Origin: DASWNP01 sp036399175
GTDB lineage: Bacteria > Acidobacteriota > Blastocatellia > Pyrinomonadales > Pyrinomonadaceae
Assembly (NCBI GenBank): GCA_036399175.1
Contig: DASWNP010000025.1
Span: 103,298-167,297, forward strand
Length of the DNA: 64,000 bases
Reading direction: 5' to 3'
The position numbers were made by a program, and so were the translations under genes. Every line of letters begins with the position of its first letter. Within the stretch, counting starts at the first letter, position 1. Below, in pieces: positions 24,685 through 33,428 of the stretch. The notes under the pieces were generated by a model that was given only the letters and a program-made list of their open reading frames with translations, did not search any database and had not been told where the DNA came from.

Positions 24685-25995
24685 ATGAGCAGTCGAGTTT
24701 ATGACGTGTTGATTGTCGGCGCGGGCCCGGCGGGGGCGTGTGTGGCGATTGAGGCGGCGCTCGGGGGGGCGCGTGTGTTGCTGGCGGAACAGAAGAGGTT
24801 TCCGCGTGCGAAGCTGTGCGGGGAGTTCATCTCGCCGGAGTGCCTGAGCCACTTCGCACGTTTGGGCGTGATGGGGCGGATGCTGGAGGCGGGGGGAAGA
24901 GAAGTCGTCGAGACGCGGTTTTATACGCGGGGCGGGAGATGCGTGGGCGTGCCGTCGGAGTGGTTCGAGCGGGCGGGCGTGGAAGGGTTGGGCGGGGCAT
25001 CAGCAAGGGGGGCGCTCGGCTTGAGTCGTGCGGAGATGGATGCGGCGCTGCTCGCGCGTGCGAGGGAAGTGGGCGTGGAGGTTTTGGAAGAAGCGCAGGC
25101 GGTCGGGTTGTGGTTGGAGAAGGGAAGAGTGTGCGGCGCGCGTTTGAGGGTGTCGGATGAAAGAGAGCTTGTTAGAGAACGTGAGGCGCGCGAGGTGCGT
25201 GCGCGTGTGACGATTGACGCGACGGGGAGAACGCGCGCTCTTGCACGTCTTCTCGAACGCGAAGCGCGGCAAGGCGACGAGAGCAGGTCGAGTATAAGGC
25301 GTGCGCCGCTCGTAGCTTTCAAGGCTCATCTGGAGGGCGCGCGAGGCGAGGAGGGCAGTTGCGAAATCTACTTTTACGGGGGCGGCTACGGCGGCCTGAG
25401 TCCTGTCGAGGGAGGGCTGAGCAATCTCTGTTTCATCGCTTCGGCGAGCGACGTGCGGGCGCGTGGAAGCGATGCCGAGCGCGTCCTGCGCGAAGTGGTG
25501 CGGACGAACCGGCGGGCTGAAGAGACGCTCAGAGATGCGCGCATCTCGTCGGAGTGGTTGAGCGTGGCGCTCGAAGGCTTCGGTCGGCGCGGGCTCGTCC
25601 CGGCGGCGGGGCTCGTCGCGGTGGGCGACGCCGCGTCGTTCATCGACCCCTTCACGGGAAGCGGGATGCTGATGGCTCTGGAGAGCGGCACGTTGGCGGC
25701 TGAGGCGCTCGCGCGTTGGCTCGCGCGGCTCAGAAGCGCAGATGAATCGAGAGACGCTGAGGATTTCGGAAGAGCGTTCGAAGGGTTCGCCGAAGAGTAC
25801 AGGGCGCGTTATGACGCGCGTTTCGGGGCGAGGCTGAGGCTCTGCTCGTGGCTGAGACGCGCGGCTTTTGCGCCGCCCGCAGTCTCGGAAGCGGCGATGA
25901 TGCTGCTCGGCGCAAGCGACGGTGTGCGTCGGCGGTTGGCTCGCGCCACACGCGGGCGGAGCGGCGAAGGCTTGCCGTTCGGCGTCGGACGTTAG
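24685..25995 (+). CDS. FAD-dependent oxidoreductase, geranylgeranyl reductase-like
   Basis: 436 residues with the N-terminal dinucleotide motif DVLIVGAGPAGACVAIEAA, the downstream KLCGEFISPECL segment and the second FAD motif GDAASFIDPFTGSGMLMAL, as in the family that includes geranylgeranyl reductases and aromatic monooxygenases. Such enzymes often tailor lipids or polyketides next to a ketosynthase and a methyltransferase, as here. The reaction cannot be assigned. The region is unusually Arg/Glu/Gly-rich. Confidence 0.85.
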   Translation: MSSRVYDVLIVGAGPAGACVAIEAALGGARVLLAEQKRFPRAKLCGEFISPECLSHFARLGVMGRMLEAGGREVVETRFYTRGGRCVGVPSEWFERAGVEGLGGASARGALGLSRAEMDAALLARAREVGVEVLEEAQAVGLWLEKGRVCGARLRVSDERELVREREAREVRARVTIDATGRTRALARLLEREARQGDESRSSIRRAPLVAFKAHLEGARGEEGSCEIYFYGGGYGGLSPVEGGLSNLCFIASASDVRARGSDAERVLREVVRTNRRAEETLRDARISSEWLSVALEGFGRRGLVPAAGLVAVGDAASFIDPFTGSGMLMALESGTLAAEALARWLARLRSADESRDAEDFGRAFEGFAEEYRARYDARFGARLRLCSWLRRAAFAPPAVSEAAMMLLGASDGVRRRLARATRGRSGEGLPFGVGR

Positions 25996-26315
25996 AGGGC
26001 GGCCGCCCCGTTAGCTTCGAGCAAAGGACGGCGCACAAGGTTCTTGCTATTCGACCTTGTTTTGCGGTACAAAGTCGTGGCAAGTAAGAGGATTGCTCGC
26101 GGTGCTCGCAGGGCGGGCTTAGTCTTCAGAAATCCGGAAACGCGCGTCACACCACTTATGCTCCCGGACGCGCCTCGCGGGCAGCAGCAATCTTCGCTTT
26201 TCGGAGCAGTCTTCCACTCCCATCGACGGTCGATAGAAGCGCGGTCTTCAAAAGCCTTCGCTCCGCGCGTCGTCCAAAAAGTTAAACTTCGTTCTGTGTT
26301 AAGGAGAATATAAAC
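25996..26315. other. Intergenic region upstream of the TonB receptor
   Basis: About 320 bases without a supported gene; two short open frames here lack coding character. A weak promoter-like pair TTGCTA (near 26043) and TACAAA, 18 bases apart, may serve the receptor. AAGGAG at its right end is the receptor's ribosome-binding site. Confidence 0.4.
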
Positions 26316-29300
26316 ATGCGTTCGTTCCCTCTACGGCGGCGTCTGTCCGGCGTGTTTCGCTGTGCGCTCGTCGGCGCACTCGTCCTGTCATGCGCGCTCT
26401 CGGCCTTCGCCCAGGCTCAATCAAACGCCGCCGACCTGCGCGGCTTCGTGCGCGATCCGCAGGCTGCGGTCGTCCCGAACGCGACGGTGACCGTGCGCAA
26501 CAACGCGACCGGCGTCAACCGCACGGTGCAGACCAACGACGAAGGGCTCTATCAGATAACGAACCTGCCGCCGGGCGAGTATGAAGTGACGGTCGAAGCG
26601 GCCAGTTTCTCGCGGGCCGTCGTGCCTTCGGTGATTCTCACCGTCGGGCAGCGCGCCGACCTCGACATCACTTTGCAGACGGGAGCCATCACCGAGACTG
26701 TCACCGTCACGGGCGCGACGACCGAAGTCGTCGAGACCTCGCGCACCGCGCTTGCCACCACCATCGACCAGCAGCGCATCGAGAACCTGCCCATCAACGA
26801 GCGCAGCTACCTGAATTTCGCGCTCACTACTTCGACCGTCACGCGCGACAACGCGCGCCCCATCGGCCCCGCGCCGACTTCCGGCCTGAACTTCGGCGGA
26901 CAGCGCGGTCGCTCCAATCTCGTGCAGGTCGATGGCGCTGACAACACAGACAACTCCGTGAACGCCGCGCGCTCGACCGTTTCGCAGGAAGCGGTACAGG
27001 AGTTTCAGGTCGTCACCAACTCTTACGCGCCGGAGTTCGGAAGAACTTCGGGCGGCGTCGTCAACGTCGTCACCAAAGGCGGCACGAACGACATTCGCGG
27101 CAACGTCTTCGGCTTCCTGCGCGACAAGAGCTTTCAGGCGCGCAACGCCTTCGCGCCCATCATCGACAACGACCCCGACAAGAAGCCGCCCTTCACGCGC
27201 GTTCAGTACGGCGCAACCCTCGGCGGCCCGCTCGACCGCGATAGAACCTTCTTCTTCGCCGCCGTCGAGCAGCGCCGCCGGCAGGAGTCGGGCTTCTTCA
27301 CGAGCGACGTGACGCAAGGGTTGAATGGCTTAGTCACCATCGGCGCGCCCTTCCTGCCCGCCGCGCAGACCTACCGCAACATCACGCCGCAGCAGGCCAA
27401 CTACGTGAGCGGGCTACTGACCCAAGCCGCCGCGCTCATCGGCTCGGGCGTTCCGGCCAACATCCTGCTCGGCCAGCAGGTCGCGGGCGCAGCCGTCCAG
27501 TACGCTACGCTCGCTTCGAGCGGCGGCTCAAACGGGCTCAACGGCTTCACTCCGCTCGTCAGTCCGGGCGGCTCTATTCCAGCCGGTCAGGTCATCGGCT
27601 CGCGCTTCTTCCTGTCGGGCGCGCCCGTGCCTTTCACGACGAACGCGCAGGGGCTTCCCATCGCTTTCCGTCCGCTCACGCAGTTGCAGCGCGTCTTCCC
27701 CATCTCGGAAGGCACGACCTTCTCTTCGCTCCGGCTCGACCATCGCATCAACCAGAATCACCAGATGACGATGCGCGTCGGCTACAACCCGAGCGACGTG
27801 ACGGGCATTCAGGTCGAATCGCAAAATCAGGCGCTCGGACAGAACGACTTCTCGCGCACCGGCGTCCAAACCCTGCGCGACGGCTCTTTCGTCACCACCC
27901 TTGCTTCCACGCTCTCGAACAACGTCGTCAACGAAGCGCGCTTCAGCTTCAGCTCGCGCCGCGCCACCTTCCGCTCGCAGAACGGCGAGGCGGTCGCCGC
28001 CAACATCGCCGGCACGGCCTTCTTCGGACGCGAGCTTTTCTCGCCCGTCATCCGCACCGAGAACCGCTTCCAGTACACCGATAACGTCAACGTCGTCGTC
28101 GGCAATCACACATTGAAGTTCGGCGGCGACGCAAACTTCGTCAGCGTCGATGCCATCTTCGAGCTGAACTTCGCAGGTCTCTTCAACTTCGGCGGACTGA
28201 CCGCCACCACGCTCGCAGCCTTCCCCGGCGGCCCCGATTGCTCGACCTCGACGCAGACCTCCTGCGTCCCGCAGTTCACGCCCGTTCAGCAATACGGCTT
28301 GGGCTTCCCGACCAACTTCATACAGGGCTTCGGCAATCCGTCGAGCCGACTGAAGAACAAACCGCTTGCCGTCTTCGCGCAGGACTCCTGGAAGGTTCGC
28401 CCGAACCTGACGCTCAACTACGGCGTGCGCTACGACTACGAGATGACGACCCAGCTTTCGCCCGTCGGCTTCAACGACCCGCTCTCGCACATCAACCTTT
28501 CAGCCGCAGACATTCTCGCCGCGCAGAATGCCCTCAACGTCCAGCAGGGCTTCCCGCGCGACAAGAACAACTTCGCGCCGCGCGCCGGTATCGCTTGGGA
28601 CGTGACGAACGACGGCAAGACGGTCGTCCGCGCTTCCTTCGGCATCTTCTACGATCACCCCTTACTCGCCATCGGCTTCAACTCCGACATCGCCGACGCC
28701 GCGCAGCAGCAGCAGGGCGTCTTCATCTCCGGCAGCCCCGCGCCGACCGCGCTTCTCAATGCCACGCAGATTTTCCAGGGCACGGTCTGCACAGGGCAGG
28801 GCTCGCCCATCTGCGCCGCGCTGCCAGCCGGATTCAGGACGCCGGGCGTCGCCGCAGGCTCCGACTACCAGTTCGGTCGGCAGCGTTTCAACGACCAGAC
28901 CTTCCCCGGCTTCGGCCCCGTCCTTCCTTTCACGCTGCCCGTCAGCAAGGATTTCGAGTACGCCTACGCCAATCAGGGCAACCTGACCGTCGAGCGCGAG
29001 TTGACCGAGAACATGTCGGTCTCGGCCAGTTACCTCTTCGTCGGCGCACATCACCTGCCGCACCCGCTCGACATCAACGCCCCTGACATCAACCTGCAAG
29101 TCGCCAACTTCCGACGCTACGCCAACCGCGCGCCCAACAACACGACCGAGGTTGCGCTCGTCAACGTCTTCCCGACTACCGGCGCGGGCTCAACTCCCGG
29201 CTCAACCTTCACCAACGCGATAACCGGCGAGACCTTCGTCACCGTCATCCCCGGCTTCATCGTGCAGGGGCCGCGCGGGCGCGTCATCTCTCCGGCGGCG

Positions 29301-30146
29301 GCGAACTTCTTCCGCCCGAACGCACCAAACTACTTCCTCGTGCAGGCGCTCACGGGACTGACGCCCGCCGCCTTCAACACGTTCCTCGCGGGCACACTCC
29401 GCACGCCCGGCGTCGTCTCCCCCTTCGGCTCTGTGAACACGCAGGTCTCCGACGGCAACTCCGTCTATCACGCCGGAAACTTCGAGTTGAAGCGTCGCTT
29501 CGCCAACAACTTCCAGTTCCTCGCCTCCTATACGTGGTCGCACGCGATTGACGATTCTTCCGACTTGCAGACTCTTCTGCTGCCGCAGGACAATCGCAAC
29601 TTCCGCGCCGAGCGCGCCGACTCGCTCTTCGACCAGCGCCATCGCTTCGTCTTCAGCGGCGTCCTCGCAGCCCCGGCCACCTGGCGCAGCTCCAGCAGCA
29701 TGGGCAAGCGTTTCCTCGCCGACTTCGTCGTCGCGCCCATCTTCGAGATGTCTTCGGGTCGCCCGTTCAACATCCTGACCGGCGTCGATACCAACAACGA
29801 CCAGTCGAACCAGACCGACCGCCCCAACGTCGCCGCCGACGGCTCGCTCGTCCTGCCCGCGCCCTTCACCTCCGGCTCGCTCGGACGTAATCGCGGCATC
29901 ACCGAGTCCTACGCTTCGCTCGACATGCGCGTCACACGCAAGGTTCGCTTCGGCGAGCGCGTCAGCCTCGACCTGATTGCCGAGGGCTTCAACCTCTTCA
30001 ACCGCTTCAATCAGGCCGCCGCCTCGCCCCTCTTCACCGACGTTAACGCCTTCAACCGCCGCGACGGCTCAGGCCGCTACTTCAGCCGCCCCACCGCCGC
30101 CTTCGACCCGCGCCAGTTCCAGTTCGGCTTCAAGCTGAACTTCTAA
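26316..30146 (+). CDS. TonB-dependent receptor, Oar-like, with carboxypeptidase-regulatory N-terminal domain
   Basis: 1276-residue outer-membrane protein. A signal peptide (to about residue 33, SAFAQA) is followed by a carboxypeptidase-regulatory-like domain (about 40-125, LRGFVRDPQAAVVPNATV), a plug domain (about 145-260, with LVQVDGADNTDNSVNA and EFGRTSGGVVNVVTKGG), and a long barrel ending in the aromatic C-terminus FQFGFKLNF. This is the Oar/SusC-like type expanded in Acidobacteriota, probably importing large carbohydrates or peptides. The start ATG has AAGGAG nine bases upstream. A hairpin terminator follows, so it is probably its own unit. Confidence 0.92.
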   Translation: MRSFPLRRRLSGVFRCALVGALVLSCALSAFAQAQSNAADLRGFVRDPQAAVVPNATVTVRNNATGVNRTVQTNDEGLYQITNLPPGEYEVTVEAASFSRAVVPSVILTVGQRADLDITLQTGAITETVTVTGATTEVVETSRTALATTIDQQRIENLPINERSYLNFALTTSTVTRDNARPIGPAPTSGLNFGGQRGRSNLVQVDGADNTDNSVNAARSTVSQEAVQEFQVVTNSYAPEFGRTSGGVVNVVTKGGTNDIRGNVFGFLRDKSFQARNAFAPIIDNDPDKKPPFTRVQYGATLGGPLDRDRTFFFAAVEQRRRQESGFFTSDVTQGLNGLVTIGAPFLPAAQTYRNITPQQANYVSGLLTQAAALIGSGVPANILLGQQVAGAAVQYATLASSGGSNGLNGFTPLVSPGGSIPAGQVIGSRFFLSGAPVPFTTNAQGLPIAFRPLTQLQRVFPISEGTTFSSLRLDHRINQNHQMTMRVGYNPSDVTGIQVESQNQALGQNDFSRTGVQTLRDGSFVTTLASTLSNNVVNEARFSFSSRRATFRSQNGEAVAANIAGTAFFGRELFSPVIRTENRFQYTDNVNVVVGNHTLKFGGDANFVSVDAIFELNFAGLFNFGGLTATTLAAFPGGPDCSTSTQTSCVPQFTPVQQYGLGFPTNFIQGFGNPSSRLKNKPLAVFAQDSWKVRPNLTLNYGVRYDYEMTTQLSPVGFNDPLSHINLSAADILAAQNALNVQQGFPRDKNNFAPRAGIAWDVTNDGKTVVRASFGIFYDHPLLAIGFNSDIADAAQQQQGVFISGSPAPTALLNATQIFQGTVCTGQGSPICAALPAGFRTPGVAAGSDYQFGRQRFNDQTFPGFGPVLPFTLPVSKDFEYAYANQGNLTVERELTENMSVSASYLFVGAHHLPHPLDINAPDINLQVANFRRYANRAPNNTTEVALVNVFPTTGAGSTPGSTFTNAITGETFVTVIPGFIVQGPRGRVISPAAANFFRPNAPNYFLVQALTGLTPAAFNTFLAGTLRTPGVVSPFGSVNTQVSDGNSVYHAGNFELKRRFANNFQFLASYTWSHAIDDSSDLQTLLLPQDNRNFRAERADSLFDQRHRFVFSGVLAAPATWRSSSSMGKRFLADFVVAPIFEMSSGRPFNILTGVDTNNDQSNQTDRPNVAADGSLVLPAPFTSGSLGRNRGITESYASLDMRVTRKVRFGERVSLDLIAEGFNLFNRFNQAAASPLFTDVNAFNRRDGSGRYFSRPTAAFDPRQFQFGFKLNF

Positions 30147-30164
30147 AGGAAGGGTTATCGAAAA

Positions 30165-30210
30165 TGATAGGCCGCCCGTTTGCCACATCGGCAGACGGGT
30201 GGCCTATTCA
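30165..30210 (+). terminator. Hairpin terminator after the first TonB receptor
   Basis: ATAGGCCGCCCGTTTGCC pairs with GGCAGACGGGTGGCCTAT around a 5-base loop, beginning 20 bases after the receptor stop. The T-run is weak. Confidence 0.65.
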
Positions 30211-30275
30211 TCTTCTGAGAATAAATTTTTCGACGCGCATCTGAGACGGGGAGCTTTCGGGCGTTATATGTGTAG

Positions 30276-33200
30276 ATGCTGACCGAGAGGCCGGGAGGGA
30301 GGCCGAGGGCGGTTATCAACAGTCACGAGCAAATATTTATCGAGAAGTATAAGTGGTTGCTCGGCTGGGCGCTGCGCCTGACGGGCTTCGACGAAGAGCG
30401 GGCTGAAGATTTGGTGCACGACGCCTTCGTTCATTTCTCGACGGCACGCCCTGATTTGAATGCCATTCTGCCGAATCTGGAAGGCTACCTCTACACGATG
30501 CTGCGCAACCTGAATCTTTCAAACCTCCGCCGGGCGACGCGCCAGCGCGCACGGCAGGTTGCGCTCTCCGATTCGTCGCTCGCCGAGTTTGAATCGCTCG
30601 AAGCGGGACTGCGCGCGGCGAGCGAGAACGCGCAGCTACAGGTGCAGGAGCAGCTACACCAAATCTGCCTCTACGCCTGCCGTCGCAGGGAGACTTCAAA
30701 AGCGGGCAGCGTTCTCATCCTGCGTTTCTTTCACGGCTACTATCCGAGCGAAATCGCCCTGGTGTGCCGCACCTCGCGCGGCGCGGTTGACGAATGGATG
30801 CGCGTGGCGCGCTCGGAAGTGAAGAGCTTTCTCGCAAGCCCTTCGCGCTCGAAAGAGAAAAGCTTCCGGCCTGAGCTGAACGGCGTCGGCTTCGGCTCGT
30901 CGAACGCGGAGTTCGTGCGCGAGCTGCGCGAGGCGATTTTCAAACTGAAGACGAGCGACTGCCTTTCGGTCGAAAAACTCGAAGAGCTTTACGTTTCGGA
31001 GCGTGCGGCTTCGGGAATTGATGCGCCGTCGCTCGGCCACATCGTCAGTTGCCGTCGCTGTCTGGACGAAGTCAACCGGCTGCTTCGAGTGCCCTCGCTC
31101 GCCGAGCGCAACCCCGCGCAGATGCTCGGCCCCGAGACGCGCCGGAGAGGCAACTCCGGCAACGACCGCGACGAGCCTTCCGACGATAATCCTGACGACG
31201 ATTCTAATTCGGGCGCGCCGGGCGTCGAAGAGTTGGTGAGGAAATCCGAGCGCCGCCTGCGCGATGTTCTGGAGCACAAGCCGAAGGAGCTGCGCATCTG
31301 CGTCAACGGTCGGGAGGTCGAAGCGTTCGCGGTCGGCTCGGAAGTGACGCGACGTAGATTGGAGATAGGAGACGAAGAGGGGGCGCTCGGCTTCGTCGAG
31401 ATTTTCAGTGAGAGGGAAGTTCGCCTGCTCTTCTGCAACGTCGAGGCTTTGCCTTCGGCGACGGTGCAGCGCACGCGCGTCGAGCTGAGCGACGGCCGCA
31501 CGCTTGAGTTGATAGTTGACGCGACGGCTCATCGTGCGCCGGAACTGCAAGTCTCTTATCACGACCCGACGTTTGCGGAGCAAGCGGTTCTCTCCGCAAT
31601 CCGAGAGACGAATGAGCAGCAGGCGAAAGCGCGGCGGGAGGGGACGTGGCGAGAGATGCTTCGGCGACTGCCGAACGGTCTGTCCGCCGCATTGCGAAGG
31701 CATGCGAGCTTGCCCCTGTGGATGAGGCCGGGCGCGGCTCTCGCGGCGGTGCTCCTGCTGGCTACGGCAATCGCGCTCCTGCTGTTTCTTCTGAAAGCGC
31801 CCGTGCCGCGCGTCTCGGCGGCTGAGCTGCTTCGCAAATCTGCGGCGGCTGAGACGCATGTCGCTCAGCAACAACCCGACAGCATTTTGTTTCGCGCCTT
31901 CAGGCTTGAAGAGGTCGATGCAGAGAGCGGCAAGACGGTCGCCGTGCGCCGCGTCGAGATTTGGAAAAGCACGTCGAACGCAGCCTCAGCGCGACGCCTC
32001 TTCGACGAACGAGAGCAGCTAATCGCGGGTGAATGGCAGAGCGGCGCGGGCGAGCGGAAGATTTATCGTTTGAAGAGCGCAGAGACAAAGCTTTCCGCCG
32101 CGACTGAAGGAGCATGGGCTGACGCGCCGAATGTGGACGAGTTCTGGCTGCTCGAACCGTCGGCTCAGATTTTCTCTTCGCTCGTCGGACACGGCGACGA
32201 AGCGCGCGTCGATGAGAGTCGCGCCGCTTACGTCTTGCGTTTTCAGAACGGCGACGAGCGGGGCGAAGCTGGATTGTTGCGCGCGTCTCTGACGCTGAAT
32301 AAATCCGACCTGAGCCCGGAAGCGATGTCTTTAGTGGTGCGACGCGGCGGCGCTTTGCGCGAACATCGTTTCACCGTCACCAATTCGGAGCGGCGCGCGG
32401 CGAGGGATGTCGCGCCGAGCGTCTTCGAGCCGGATGCTGCGCTTCTCGACGGGGGCGAGGTTTCCGTAGAGATGCGAGCGAAAGTGGATGAGACGCTTTC
32501 GCCATTAGCGACCGACGCGGGCGCTCATGCAGCAGCGCCCCGGCCTCCGACCGCGACAGCCGCACCGGCCAGCGTCGAGCTTGAAATCGAAGCGCTGCGA
32601 TTGCTCAGTCAGGCAGGCGCAGACCTCGGCGAGCAGTTGAGCGTCAGTCGCACGCCGGAAGGAAAGCTGCTTATCAAAGCGGTAGTGGAGACCTCTGAAC
32701 GAAAGCAAGCGCTCGTCGGCTCGCTCGCTCCTGTGGCGAATAATCCTTCGGTCGTCGTCGAGATTCTGACGGCGACAGAGGCGCTTGAGAAACAACGCGG
32801 GCAGAGAGCGAGCGCCCGACTTGAGCTGCCCGAAGCAGAGTCGCAGGCTGTCGAAATTCCTCTGGCGACGGAGTTGCGACGTCACTTTTCGAGAGGCGGC
32901 GCTGTGCCGGATGAGCAGGTTGAGACGCAGGCGACGCGGTTTGCGGCGCGTGCGGTCGAGCGTTCGAGTCAGGTGCTGCAACACGCGTGGGCTATCAAGC
33001 GGCTCGCGTCAAGATTCTCCGAGCGCGAGCTGGCCGGGCTGAGCGACGAAGCGCGTGCTAAATGGATGTCGCTCATCGCTCGGCACGCGCGCTCTCTCCG
33101 GCAACAGGCCGCGCTTCAAAGGCAGGAACTCGCGCCCATCTTCTCCGGCGGCCAATCGTCTGACGACGGCGCGAGCCCCGCACAGATAACGGGCGAGAAA

Positions 33201-33386
33201 GAACTCGTGCGTGCCGCCGACCTGCTCGTCGAGTTGTGCACGGCGGAGCATCGTGCGACGCGCGCCGCTTTCACAATCTCTCCGGCGGGGTCGCGCGAGG
33301 CGGTCGCAAAGGTCGCGCGGATGCAGTCGTCTTTGCGAAAGATAGAAATGCTCGCGGCCTCGATTCTCGACGCGCCTCAGAAGTAA
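30276..33386 (+). CDS. ECF sigma factor fused to zinc anti-sigma motif, membrane span and large periplasmic region
   Basis: 1036 residues in one frame. Residues about 20-90 resemble sigma region 2 (RAEDLVHDAFVHF, PNLEGYLYTMLRNLNLSNL). Residues about 120-185 resemble sigma region 4 (VLILRFFHGYYPSEIALVCR then a helix-turn-helix). Residues 229-262 hold a zinc anti-sigma-type motif, Cys229 and H255-x3-C259-x2-C262. After an acidic linker and a small beta-rich region (about 335-430), one strong membrane span lies at about 481-507. The remaining about 530 residues would be periplasmic and match nothing I recognise. The layout implies a membrane-tethered sigma factor released by a signal. It lies 42 bases before the second TonB receptor and probably controls it. 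The start at ATG 30276 lacks a strong ribosome-binding site. Confidence 0.85.
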   Translation: MLTERPGGRPRAVINSHEQIFIEKYKWLLGWALRLTGFDEERAEDLVHDAFVHFSTARPDLNAILPNLEGYLYTMLRNLNLSNLRRATRQRARQVALSDSSLAEFESLEAGLRAASENAQLQVQEQLHQICLYACRRRETSKAGSVLILRFFHGYYPSEIALVCRTSRGAVDEWMRVARSEVKSFLASPSRSKEKSFRPELNGVGFGSSNAEFVRELREAIFKLKTSDCLSVEKLEELYVSERAASGIDAPSLGHIVSCRRCLDEVNRLLRVPSLAERNPAQMLGPETRRRGNSGNDRDEPSDDNPDDDSNSGAPGVEELVRKSERRLRDVLEHKPKELRICVNGREVEAFAVGSEVTRRRLEIGDEEGALGFVEIFSEREVRLLFCNVEALPSATVQRTRVELSDGRTLELIVDATAHRAPELQVSYHDPTFAEQAVLSAIRETNEQQAKARREGTWREMLRRLPNGLSAALRRHASLPLWMRPGAALAAVLLLATAIALLLFLLKAPVPRVSAAELLRKSAAAETHVAQQQPDSILFRAFRLEEVDAESGKTVAVRRVEIWKSTSNAASARRLFDEREQLIAGEWQSGAGERKIYRLKSAETKLSAATEGAWADAPNVDEFWLLEPSAQIFSSLVGHGDEARVDESRAAYVLRFQNGDERGEAGLLRASLTLNKSDLSPEAMSLVVRRGGALREHRFTVTNSERRAARDVAPSVFEPDAALLDGGEVSVEMRAKVDETLSPLATDAGAHAAAPRPPTATAAPASVELEIEALRLLSQAGADLGEQLSVSRTPEGKLLIKAVVETSERKQALVGSLAPVANNPSVVVEILTATEALEKQRGQRASARLELPEAESQAVEIPLATELRRHFSRGGAVPDEQVETQATRFAARAVERSSQVLQHAWAIKRLASRFSERELAGLSDEARAKWMSLIARHARSLRQQAALQRQELAPIFSGGQSSDDGASPAQITGEKELVRAADLLVELCTAEHRATRAAFTISPAGSREAVAKVARMQSSLRKIEMLAASILDAPQK

Positions 33387-33428
33387 GACCAGAAAGTTAA
33401 GACTCGAAAAGCGAAGTGAAGCCGTTTT

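Noticed and set aside
26044..26313. 89-codon open frame upstream of the first TonB receptor
   Set aside because: Basic, low-information composition, no ribosome-binding site, and it ends against the receptor leader.
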